Positions 1 to 6,838 of a DNA stretch of 40,666 nt are shown piece by piece. This DNA is from Oscillospiraceae bacterium. Its GTDB lineage: Bacteria; Bacillota; Clostridia; Oscillospirales; Oscillospiraceae. How positions within the stretch are numbered: the first letter of the stretch is position 1; every line of letters begins with the position of its first letter. Both the position numbers and the translations under genes were made by a program. Below the pieces are notes generated by a model. It did not search any database and was not told where the DNA came from. It worked only from the letters and a program-made list of their open reading frames with translations. Location: the NCBI GenBank assembly GCA_017935145.1, contig JAGBIE010000011.1, positions 1-40,666 of the forward strand, read 5' to 3'.

Positions 1-122
1 CTTAATCAAAATCAGTTAGCTCTTTATTGTTGAATAATGAAGTTTTGTTGCCATTTCGTTGCCACGAATGGCTCAAATCCTTAAAAAGTCCGGTGATGAC
101 TGGGCTTTTATGACCTGTGGGA
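1..122. other. Left-edge sequence abutting the 3' end of guaA
   Basis: This AT-richer stretch follows the guaA stop codon. On the minus strand a frame stays open from inside guaA to a TAA at positions 2-4, but it has no start or ribosome site of its own, so I do not call a gene. No terminator hairpin for guaA is evident here. The 3' end of guaA, around the codons for the terminal I-E-W-E, is a known integration site for mobile elements, so this could be the edge of one. No integrase is visible inside the window. Confidence 0.3.
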
Positions 123-1100
123 TCATTCCCACTCGATGGTGCCGATGGGCTTGGGAGTCAAATCGAGGCAGACACGGTTGATGCCTTCCACCTCGTGGGT
201 GATGCGGTCGGTGATTTTGTGGAGAATGGCATAGGGAATCTCCTCGATGGTGGCGGTCATAGCATCCACAGTGTTGACGGCGCGGATGATGGCGGGCCAA
301 CCTTCGTAGCGCTTGCCATCACGGACGCCAACGCTCTTAAAGTCGGGCACGGCCACAAAGTACTGCCACACATGGCTAAGACCGTTGTTGTCGAACTCTT
401 CCCGCAGGATGGCATCGGCTTCCCGCAGAGCATGGAGACGATCGCGGGTGATAGCGCCGAGGCAACGAACGCCCAAACCGGGGCCGGGGAAGGGCTGACG
501 GTAGACCATATGATGGGGCAGACCCAAAGCCTCGCCCACCACGCGCACCTCGTCCTTATAGAGGAGTTTCACGGGCTCGACCAGTTCCATTTCCATCTCT
601 TCGGGCAGACCGCCTACATTGTGGTGGGCTTTGACGCCCTTGCTTTCCAAGATATCGGGATAGATGGTGCCCTGAGCAAGGAAAGAGATGCCCTCCAACT
701 TGGCGGATTCTTCATCGAAAATCTTAATGAATTCTTCGCCGATGATTTTGCGCTTGCGCTCGGGCTCGCTGACGCCGGCAAGAAGATCCAAGTAGCGGTC
801 GGTGGCATCCACATAGATGAGGTTGGCATCCAAAGCGTTGCCGAAGACTTTGATGACATCTTCGCTTTCGCCTTTGCGCATGAGGCCGTGGTTCACATGG
901 ACGCAGACCAACTGCTTGCCAATGGCTTTGATGAGCAGGGCTGCTACTACGGAAGAGTCCACGCCACCACTGAGGGCGAGAAGGACCTTTTTATCCCCCA
1001 CTTGCTCACGGACCAGTTTCACCTGTTCTTCGATGAATGCATTGGCCAGTTCAGGGGTGGTGATGCGCTGCATGGATGCAGGGCGGACATTACTTTGCAT
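123..1100 (-). CDS. guaA: GMP synthase, stand-alone ATP-pyrophosphatase/dimerisation subunit
   Basis: It activates XMP with ATP and aminates it to GMP, the last step of guanine nucleotide synthesis in the cytosol. The 325-residue protein carries the P-loop SGGVDSS near residue 45 and the conserved C-terminal dimerisation part (RQPFPGPGLGVR, ending KPIGTIEWE). A normal bacterial GuaA is about 510-525 residues with a class I glutamine amidotransferase domain in front; that domain is absent here. The start is not an artefact: the ATG at 1100 has GGAGAGG ten bases upstream, and the next gene upstream is divergent. The layout resembles the archaeal GuaAb subunit, so ammonia must come from a separate amidotransferase or be used directly. 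Identity is sure; the two-subunit arrangement is inferred from the missing domain. Confidence 0.93.
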   Translation of the reverse strand: MQSNVRPASMQRITTPELANAFIEEQVKLVREQVGDKKVLLALSGGVDSSVVAALLIKAIGKQLVCVHVNHGLMRKGESEDVIKVFGNALDANLIYVDATDRYLDLLAGVSEPERKRKIIGEEFIKIFDEESAKLEGISFLAQGTIYPDILESKGVKAHHNVGGLPEEMEMELVEPVKLLYKDEVRVVGEALGLPHHMVYRQPFPGPGLGVRCLGAITRDRLHALREADAILREEFDNNGLSHVWQYFVAVPDFKSVGVRDGKRYEGWPAIIRAVNTVDAMTATIEEIPYAILHKITDRITHEVEGINRVCLDLTPKPIGTIEWE

Positions 1101-1226
1101 GAAAAACCATCCTCTCCGGAAGTTCAAGTTTAGATACACATATATTCCACGATTTTGACGAAAAAATCAAGTAGGCAAGGCCGATTTTTTCACTTTTTTC
1201 TTTTGCAGAATGTTATAACGGGTTGC

Positions 1227-1255
1227 TTGAAATAGTAGGAAGAACATGCTATGAT
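1227..1255 (+). promoter_or_regulatory. Sigma-A promoter of the alpha-galactosidase gene
   Basis: A TTGAAA -35 (1227-1232), a 17-base spacer and a TATGAT -10 (1250-1255) precede the gene. The -10 covers the in-frame ATG at 1251, so translation must begin further down, which supports the start at 1293. No operator or cre-like site was recognised with confidence. Confidence 0.75.
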
Positions 1256-1292
1256 GAATTGGAAGAAATTCGTAGAAAGTGAGGAAAACCTC

Positions 1293-3464
1293 ATGAGCAT
1301 TTATTTTGACGAGCAAAGCAGAATTTTCTACTTAGAAAGCAAAGACACCACCTATGCCTTTGGTGTGAATCCCTTGGGCATTTTGGAGCATTTGTACTTT
1401 GGCAAGCGTGTGGGTCGCGATTTGGCATTCCGCACCTACTCCGAAAAGGGTGGCGCTCATTCCGTGGTGCTGTGGGATGAGGACAAAAAGCACTACGATT
1501 TGGCGGTAGTTCCTCAGGAAATCCACACTCCCTATCGTGGCGACTATTATGAGCCCAGCATTATTTTGGAATTCGCTAACGGCAATCGCCGTAGTGACCT
1601 TATTTATGAAAGCCATGAGATTTTTGCGGAAAAACCCCAGTTGGAGGGTCTTCCCTCTCTGCGTCATGGCGAGACCTTGGCGGTGACGCTCCGCTCCAAG
1701 ACCGCAAAAGTCATTCTCTACTACACCGTTTCTGAGACCTGCGCCATCATCGCACGGAGCATGAAGGTGGTAAACGAGGGCGAAGAGGATTTGCGCATTG
1801 ACCGCGCCTATTCCTTTGCTTTCTCCCTGCCCAACCGCCAGTGGCAAGCCATGTACTTGGCTGGCGCGGCAGGCGCAGAAGCCCATGTGCGCAAGACCAG
1901 CCTTGACCGCGGTGTGTTTACCATCGACTCTAAGCGCGGTATTTCCTCTGCTTCCATGAATCCCTTTATGGCCATCGGCCTCCCCGAGACTTCTGAGAAT
2001 CGTGGTCCTGCCTATGGTGTGAACATCATCTATTCTGGCTCTCACAGCATCACCGCCGAGCGGATTCCCTCGGGACTGGTGCGTGTCAGTGGCGGTCTCA
2101 ACGCCTTTGATTTCAGTTGGAAACTGGAACAGGGCGAGAGTTTCCAGACCCCCGAAGTGGTGCTGGCTTACTCTGAGGATGGCTACTCTGGCATGAGCCG
2201 TGAGTTCCACAACATCTATCGTGAGGCGCTGATTCCCAAGCGCTTTGTGCATAAACCCCGCCCCGTGATTATTAACCACTGGGAAGCCACTCGCTTTATC
2301 TACACTCTCGACCGTCTCCGCTCCATTGTGGAGCAGGTGGCTGGCAGAGGCATTGACACCTTTGTATTAGACGATGGCTGGTTTGGCGTCCGCGAGGATG
2401 AAACATCCGGCTTGGGTGACTGGTTTGTGAACGAAGAAAAGTTGGGCGGTCCTCTGCAGAGCCTTATTGACTATACCCACTCTTTGGGCATGCGCTTTGG
2501 TCTGTGGTTTGAGCCTGAAATGATTAACCGCAACAGTGAACTCTATCGTGCTCATCCCGATTGGGCCATCCAAACCCCCGATGACTATGCCGAAGAGGCA
2601 CGCCGTCAGTTGGTATTGGACTTGACCCGTGAGGATGTGCGGGATTATTTGGTGGAGACGGTCAACGGCATTATCCGTAGCCACAAGATTGACTATGTGA
2701 AATGGGACTGCAACCGCGACCTGAGTGAAGGCTACTCCCTGGCACTGCCCAAGGACCGTCAAAAAGAACTGTTCCACCGCTACTATTTGGGTCTTTACGA
2801 CCTGTTCCGCCGTATTGTGGAAGCCAACCCCGATGTGATTTTTGAGGGCTGTTCCTCCGGCGGTAGCCGTTTTGACGCAGGCGTTCTGTATTACTTCCCC
2901 CAGATTTGGACCAGCGACCAGACGGACGCTCCCGCTCGTGCCAAAATCCAGTACGGCACATCTTTCTGCTATCCCATGAGCGCCATGTCCTGCCATGTGA
3001 CCGCATCCCCCAACCGCCGTGCAAAGCACCTGACCACCCTCCACTCCCGTTACGATATTGCCGCCATGGGTCCCTTGGGCTATGAACTGGACACCACCAA
3101 GATGACGGAAGAGGAACTGGCGGAAATCCCCTTGCAGATTGCCGCATTCAAAGAGGATGAGGAAATGGTCTTTACGGGCGATACCTACCGCCTCCACTCC
3201 CCCTTTGGTGACAGTAACTACTTTGCCATGCAGTCCGTCTCCGCGGACAAGAAGAAGTCCCGTGTGACGGTGATGAAGTTGCAGGAGAACTTCAACGAGC
3301 CTGAAATCCGTGTCTATCCTCAGGGTCTTGACCCCGACACGGTTTACGAGGTGGCGGAACTGGGTCGCACCATGGAAGGCAGAAGTTGGATGAATTTCGG
3401 TTTCCGTCCCAAGGTTGCCGCTGGCGACTACGAGACCAAGGTTTTCCGCTTTATTGCAAAATAA
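1293..3464 (+). CDS. Alpha-galactosidase, glycoside hydrolase family 36
   Basis: It hydrolyses terminal alpha-1,6-galactose from melibiose, raffinose-type sugars or galactomannan side chains. The 723-residue protein matches the usual length of the large bacterial GH36 enzymes (about 720-740) and has no signal peptide, so it should act in the cytosol on imported sugars. The N-terminal beta-sandwich (residues 1 to about 330) precedes the barrel. The nucleophile is Asp472 in KWDCNRD, and the acid/base is Asp542 in SDQTDA; the 70-residue distance fits the family. The ATG at 1293 is chosen because GTGAGG lies eight bases upstream and the earlier in-frame ATG falls inside the -10 box. No sugar transporter or dedicated regulator is adjacent, so uptake genes must be elsewhere. 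It ends at a terminator shared with the convergent MerR gene. Confidence 0.95.
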   Translation: MSIYFDEQSRIFYLESKDTTYAFGVNPLGILEHLYFGKRVGRDLAFRTYSEKGGAHSVVLWDEDKKHYDLAVVPQEIHTPYRGDYYEPSIILEFANGNRRSDLIYESHEIFAEKPQLEGLPSLRHGETLAVTLRSKTAKVILYYTVSETCAIIARSMKVVNEGEEDLRIDRAYSFAFSLPNRQWQAMYLAGAAGAEAHVRKTSLDRGVFTIDSKRGISSASMNPFMAIGLPETSENRGPAYGVNIIYSGSHSITAERIPSGLVRVSGGLNAFDFSWKLEQGESFQTPEVVLAYSEDGYSGMSREFHNIYREALIPKRFVHKPRPVIINHWEATRFIYTLDRLRSIVEQVAGRGIDTFVLDDGWFGVREDETSGLGDWFVNEEKLGGPLQSLIDYTHSLGMRFGLWFEPEMINRNSELYRAHPDWAIQTPDDYAEEARRQLVLDLTREDVRDYLVETVNGIIRSHKIDYVKWDCNRDLSEGYSLALPKDRQKELFHRYYLGLYDLFRRIVEANPDVIFEGCSSGGSRFDAGVLYYFPQIWTSDQTDAPARAKIQYGTSFCYPMSAMSCHVTASPNRRAKHLTTLHSRYDIAAMGPLGYELDTTKMTEEELAEIPLQIAAFKEDEEMVFTGDTYRLHSPFGDSNYFAMQSVSADKKKSRVTVMKLQENFNEPEIRVYPQGLDPDTVYEVAELGRTMEGRSWMNFGFRPKVAAGDYETKVFRFIAK

Positions 3465-3468
3465 GCAT

Positions 3469-3505
3469 AAAAAATCCCGCCCCCTTTTGGGGCGGGATTT
3501 TTGCG
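3469..3505. terminator. Bidirectional intrinsic terminator
   Basis: A GC-rich hairpin (ATCCCGCCCC paired with GGGGCGGGAT, short T-rich loop) is flanked by an A run on the left and a T run on the right, so it can stop both the alpha-galactosidase transcript and the convergent MerR transcript. Confidence 0.9.
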
Positions 3506-4231
3506 TTATTTGCAGTACTCTGTGATGGCGCTACGGACAAAATCGGCAGTGCCGTGGGCATGTTGGTCGATATTTTCCCGAAAGCGCTCGTCCGCCACAT
3601 ACATCTGACCGAGGCCTTGCAAAATCTCCTTGGTGCAGTGATAGTAGTTTTCCGTGATGTGATTCTGCAAGGTTTTGACGAGGTTTTGGGCGTTGGGGGA
3701 AACGGGGGTATCTCCATTCTTCATGCAAGTTGCAAACTCGCGAAAGATTTCGTTCAGTTCTGCTGAGAGGGCGCTCCATTTGTCCTTGGAATAGTCTCTA
3801 GTCTTTTCCGCATGTTCCTTGTAGACATCGGTTTTGCCCCACTTTTCTTGGGCTTCTGCTTTGTAGGTATCAAAAGCGCTGTTGTCAAAGGCTTTCATCA
3901 CATTTTCTCCTTTCATGGCATTATCCACTGCCAAAATCAGCCGTTCCAGCCGTTCCTTTTTCAGGGTGAGCAGGTGCTTTTGTTCTTGCAGTGCCATCTC
4001 TTTGTCATAATTGGGGTTAGATAGGATGTTACAAATCTCTTTAAGGGAAAAATCCAATTCGCGATAAAAGAGAATCTCCTGCATACGAAGCAACGACTGT
4101 CTATCGTAGAATCGGTAGCCTGTGGATGCATCCACACAAGCGGGCGGGAGTAAACCGATTTCATCGTAATAGTGCAGCGTACGCACACTGACTCCCGTAA
4201 ATTCGGCAAATTCTTTGATCTGCATTTTCAT
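3506..4231 (-). CDS. MerR-family regulator with TipAS-type ligand domain
   Basis: This is a transcription activator of the TipA/Mta type. The 241-residue protein opens with a MerR winged helix (residues about 3-70, containing VSVRTLHYYDEIGLLPP and GYRFYD), followed by a linking helix. The C-terminal part from about residue 110 resembles the all-helical TipAS domain that in relatives binds thiopeptide-like or other bulky drugs. The ATG at 4231 is preferred over the one at 4255: GAGGGG sits about seven bases before it, while the earlier ATG overlaps the -10 box. The promoter has the stretched 19-base spacer on which MerR activators act, so it probably regulates itself. No efflux pump lies next to it, so its other targets are unknown. 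Confidence 0.88.
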   Translation of the reverse strand: MKMQIKEFAEFTGVSVRTLHYYDEIGLLPPACVDASTGYRFYDRQSLLRMQEILFYRELDFSLKEICNILSNPNYDKEMALQEQKHLLTLKKERLERLILAVDNAMKGENVMKAFDNSAFDTYKAEAQEKWGKTDVYKEHAEKTRDYSKDKWSALSAELNEIFREFATCMKNGDTPVSPNAQNLVKTLQNHITENYYHCTKEILQGLGQMYVADERFRENIDQHAHGTADFVRSAITEYCK

Positions 4232-4250
4232 TCCATCACCCCTCAAAAAG

Positions 4251-4281
4251 AGCATACACTATGACGTTACGTAAGAGTCAA
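4251..4281 (-). promoter_or_regulatory. MerR-type promoter with 19-base spacer and internal palindrome
   Basis: Read on the minus strand, TTGACT (4276-4281) and TATGCT (4251-4256) are separated by 19 bases instead of 17. The spacer contains a dyad centred on TTACGTAACGT. This is the hallmark arrangement for MerR-family activation, in which the regulator twists the over-long spacer, and it points to autoregulation by the gene just downstream. Confidence 0.85.
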
Positions 4282-4290
4282 GAGAAATTT

Positions 4291-4326
4291 TGAAAAAATC
4301 AGGCACAGCAATTTCTTGCTGTGCCT
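4291..4326 (-). terminator. Intrinsic terminator of the F420-ligase-like gene
   Basis: On the minus strand the stem AGGCACAGCAA pairs with TTGCTGTGCCT and is followed by a T run just beyond the stop codon at 4334. Confidence 0.88.
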
Positions 4327-4333
4327 TTTGCGT

Positions 4334-5530
4334 TTATTCGGCGGTGTAGTTATCGAAATAACCTTGGATATAGACGATGGGCGTGCCCTTATCGCCAGAG
4401 CCAGAGGTCAAATCGCAGAGAGAGCCGATGAGGTCGGTGAGACGGCGGGGGGTAGTGCCTTGAGCGGCCATGTTGCCTACAAGGCTGCTGCCGTCTTTCT
4501 TCTCAATCTCTTTCTTAATAGCCTCGCGGAGTTCTTCGCCGGAGAGAGCGGCAAAGTCGTTATCCGCCAAGTATTTCAGTTTCAGTTCGTTGGGCGTGCC
4601 TTCCAAACCTGCGGTGTAGGCAGGAGAAACCACGGGGTCAGCCAGTTCCCAAATCTTGCCCACGGGGTCTTTGAACGCGCCATCGCCATAGACCATGACT
4701 TCCATGTGCTTGCCCGTCTCTTGGAGCAGACGAGCCTGAATGGCTTCCACCAAGTCCTGGCAATCACGAGGGAAGAGTTTAACGGTATCTTCCGTGGACT
4801 TGTTAGAGCCCAGGAGACCGAACTTTTCGTTGTAGCCACTGCCATTCACGGGAGCAGTGAGAATATCATCCAAAGAGCAGACACGCTCTGCGCCAGCGGC
4901 TTTGAGGATGCGCTTGGTGCGGGCGCGGGTATGAATATCGCAGGTGAGGACATTTTTGGTGTAGTCCAGAATGGCGCGGGGGTTATTGGCGAAGATAATC
5001 TCCACCTCTGCGCCACTTTCACGGATGAGGTTGCCGTAGTACTCCACATAGTCCACGCCAGTGAAGGGGTGCTTGTGATAGCCAAAGAGTTCACGATATT
5101 TCTCCAAGGACAGCACATCCTTGTAGGGGTCAACGCCCTTTTCATCCAGCATGTCCAGTTCCACCAAGTGGTTGCCCACTTCATCGGAGGGATAGCTGAG
5201 CATGAGCACTACTTTTTTCGCGCCCTTGGCGATACCGCGCAGGCAGATGGCAAAACGGTTACGGCTGAGAATGGGGAACATGACACCGATGGTCTCACCG
5301 CCCAGTTTGGCACGGACATCGGAAGCAATATCGTCAACTCTAGCATAGTTGCCCTGTGCACGAGCCACAATGGCTTCGGTCATGGCGACTACATCGCGGT
5401 CGCGGGGGCAAAGCCCGTCTTCCCGAATGGCGGAGAGGATGGATTCGGTTACGATATCCACCAAATTATCGCCGCTGCGGATAATGGGGGCACGCACACC
5501 CATGGAAACAGTGCCGATCATCCGTCTCAT
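4334..5530 (-). CDS. Coenzyme F420-0:glutamate ligase (CofE) family protein of unknown substrate
   Basis: The 398-residue protein belongs to the family that includes CofE, which adds glutamates to coenzyme F420-0. Visible family-like features are the N-terminal segment with D-N-L-V-D-I-V, the VVAMTEAIVARAQGN stretch near residue 55, and the acidic and glycine-rich segments GDGAFKDP and GSGDKGTP. It is longer than the archaeal CofE (about 250 residues). No other F420 gene is present, and Clostridia of this kind are not known to make F420, so the real substrate is probably different; an amide or peptide-bond ligase role is inference. The start at 5530 follows GAGGTG with six bases between; the ATG at 5575 has no good site. 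It stands alone with its own promoter and terminator. Confidence 0.75.
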   Translation of the reverse strand: MRRMIGTVSMGVRAPIIRSGDNLVDIVTESILSAIREDGLCPRDRDVVAMTEAIVARAQGNYARVDDIASDVRAKLGGETIGVMFPILSRNRFAICLRGIAKGAKKVVLMLSYPSDEVGNHLVELDMLDEKGVDPYKDVLSLEKYRELFGYHKHPFTGVDYVEYYGNLIRESGAEVEIIFANNPRAILDYTKNVLTCDIHTRARTKRILKAAGAERVCSLDDILTAPVNGSGYNEKFGLLGSNKSTEDTVKLFPRDCQDLVEAIQARLLQETGKHMEVMVYGDGAFKDPVGKIWELADPVVSPAYTAGLEGTPNELKLKYLADNDFAALSGEELREAIKKEIEKKDGSSLVGNMAAQGTTPRRLTDLIGSLCDLTSGSGDKGTPIVYIQGYFDNYTAE

Positions 5531-5584
5531 ACAAAACACCTCTAATTGGTCAAGAGTTAATGGGCATAAGTCCATTACTTTGGA

Positions 5585-5613
5585 ATTATACTACAAATTG
5601 CTCCGCTTGTAAA
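5585..5613 (-). promoter_or_regulatory. Sigma-A promoter of the F420-ligase-like gene
   Basis: On the minus strand TTTACA (5608-5613) is followed after 17 bases by TATAAT (5585-5590), about 55 bases before the chosen start codon. Confidence 0.75.
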
Positions 5614-5638
5614 TTATTTTTTTGCCGAAAAACCATTT

Positions 5639-6142
5639 TTATGCCTCGGAAATGCGCCTTAAAAGCCGTGTCAAGGGCAGATACAGCACCGATACAGTGA
5701 TGGCGGTGCAAACGGTCTGCACGCCCATAGCATAGAGTGAGCCGAGGAAGTAAAATTTCATGGCTTTGGGGGAAAATCCCAACAAAAGAGGGGTGAGAAT
5801 ATCGTCAATTAGGGTGAAAGATACCGTGGAAACACAGGCGAGCGCCACTACCGCAAGAAGGGAGATTTTTCTCCCTTTGAGCGTGCCAAAGCACAGGGCG
5901 AAAGCATTATAATAAATGAGATACAGTGCGAGGACATTTAACTGAAAGCCAAAGACGAAACAGCGCAGGAGAGAAAATGCCAGCGCCACCAAAACACCCT
6001 TTCCCCTGCCGTAGACGGCACAGAAACAGAGAAACAGCACCGTGACCACCTCTACCCCCGTTACGGCAGAGAGTGCCAGTTGCGAGCCAATGAGCAGGGC
6101 GGTGAACATGCCCACAAGGGTTACATCTTTTGCCGTTTTCAT
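5639..6142 (-). CDS. ECF-type transporter S component, probably for cobalamin
   Basis: The 167-residue protein is almost wholly hydrophobic, with about five or six membrane segments, and has the size and look of an ECF substrate-binding S component (VGMFTALLIGSQLALS at the start, a typical amphipathic first helix). S components bind one vitamin and are driven by a shared ATPase/T-component module encoded elsewhere; none is in this window. It overlaps the upstream lipoprotein gene by four bases (ATGA), so the two are one transcript behind a cobalamin riboswitch. That regulation makes vitamin B12 or a precursor the likely substrate, as for the known ECF-CbrT system. The fold class is well supported; the substrate is inferred from the riboswitch. 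Confidence 0.8.
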   Translation of the reverse strand: MKTAKDVTLVGMFTALLIGSQLALSAVTGVEVVTVLFLCFCAVYGRGKGVLVALAFSLLRCFVFGFQLNVLALYLIYYNAFALCFGTLKGRKISLLAVVALACVSTVSFTLIDDILTPLLLGFSPKAMKFYFLGSLYAMGVQTVCTAITVSVLYLPLTRLLRRISEA

Positions 6143-6549
6143 GAGTTAAAACTCTGGTACACCCACAGGTAGGTGCATCCTTCCTTCAGTTGGAGGGCTT
6201 CCGCGCCCAAAAGGGCGGAGGCGTAGGTTTTTCCCTCAAAGGTGGCTGTGCCGTAGGAGGCATCGGAGAATTCTCCATCGTCGGTGTAGAGCATCCAGCA
6301 GGAGGAGAAATCGGCAGTGTTTTTGGTGCCGTTCATCTCCGTAAGAAGTGTGCCAGACATGGTGAAGGAAAGTTGACCTTCCTTTTGGAGTTTTTCCATG
6401 TAGGAAAGGAGCGAGCCGCTTTCCCCTTGGGGGACAGCGATGGCAACGATGGTATCCGTGGCGGTAACGGCGATGGGGGCGGGGTTCTTTCCACAGGCAC
6501 AGAGGGTAAGCATCAAAGCGAAAATGAGGATGAGAGCGGTTTTTTTCAT
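6139..6549 (-). CDS. DUF4430 lipoprotein, likely surface cobalamin-binding protein
   Basis: The 136-residue protein starts with a lipoprotein signal (two lysines, a hydrophobic run, then a lipobox L-C-A-C with the lipidated Cys at 19), so it should be tethered to the outer face of the membrane. The rest, with the GTLLTEMNGTK and CTYLWVYQSF segments, resembles DUF4430, a beta-grasp-like domain related to the C-terminal part of transcobalamin and intrinsic factor. The ATG at 6549 follows GGAGG with eight bases between and comes directly after the riboswitch terminator. It overlaps the S-component gene by four bases. I infer that it captures cobalamin and hands it to the S component; that transfer step is not proven by sequence. 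Confidence 0.8.
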   Translation of the reverse strand: MKKTALILIFALMLTLCACGKNPAPIAVTATDTIVAIAVPQGESGSLLSYMEKLQKEGQLSFTMSGTLLTEMNGTKNTADFSSCWMLYTDDGEFSDASYGTATFEGKTYASALLGAEALQLKEGCTYLWVYQSFNS

Positions 6550-6562
6550 AGGGATGACCTCC

Positions 6563-6595
6563 AAAATAAAAATTGCGCGCCTCTTAGGCACGCAA
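6563..6595 (-). terminator. Riboswitch-controlled intrinsic terminator
   Basis: On the minus strand a ten-pair stem (TTGCGTGCCT with AGGCGCGCAA, three-base loop, one G-T pair) is followed by TTTTTATTTT, right before the ribosome site of the lipoprotein gene. Its position after the cobalamin aptamer means ligand binding probably favours this hairpin and stops transcription. Confidence 0.88.
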
Positions 6596-6599
6596 AGAA

Positions 6600-6745
6600 A
6601 GGGGTCACTCCCCCAACGTGTGTTTTCTCCCTTGCCCAAGAAACAGTACGCTCCTGCTTGACGGCACGGCATTCGGACTTTTACCGTAATGACTGTTGTG
6701 GCGGATTTTCACCGCACTTCCCCGCGTTCGCCAAGGTATTCAGTT
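6600..6745 (-). promoter_or_regulatory. Cobalamin (B12) riboswitch aptamer
   Basis: Read on the minus strand, the leader contains the conserved B12-box pattern: GGGAAGTGCGGTGAAAATCC, then a CCGCCAC-ACAG segment and an AAGTCCGAATGCCG segment. These match the core of cobalamin riboswitches. It sits between a clear promoter and a terminator hairpin, so it acts by transcription termination: high B12 should switch the lipoprotein and S-component genes off. The exact ends and the subclass (classic or the shorter variant) cannot be fixed by eye. Confidence 0.88.
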
Positions 6746-6751
6746 GAGTAT

Positions 6752-6780
6752 AGTATATGCCAAGGATGTGAAAAAGACAA
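6752..6780 (-). promoter_or_regulatory. Promoter of the B12 riboswitch operon
   Basis: On the minus strand TTGTCT (6775-6780) and TATACT (6752-6757) are spaced by 17 bases, just upstream of the riboswitch. Confidence 0.75.
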
Positions 6781-6797
6781 GAGAATTTTGCAGAGGG

Positions 6798-6838
6798 GGA
6801 ATAAAAAAGAGAGGGAAAAACCCACTCTTTTTTATTCC
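6798..6838 (-). terminator. Intrinsic terminator of the zinc-ribbon protein gene
   Basis: A perfect 14-base inverted repeat (GGAATAAAAAAGAG at 6798-6811 and its complement at 6825-6838) overlaps the stop codon region of the zinc-ribbon gene. The stem is AT-rich, with the T run inside its second arm. Confidence 0.7.

Noticed and set aside
1332..3197. Minus-strand open frames inside the alpha-galactosidase gene
   Set aside because: Antisense shadows of a gene with both catalytic aspartates intact.
4316..5545. A plus-strand frame of about 400 codons opposite the F420-ligase-like gene
   Set aside because: Antisense shadow; the minus-strand gene has the promoter, ribosome site and family motifs.
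6798..6838. The AT-rich 14-base inverted repeat as an insertion-sequence end
   Set aside because: No second copy and no transposase are seen; its place at the stop codon fits a terminator.
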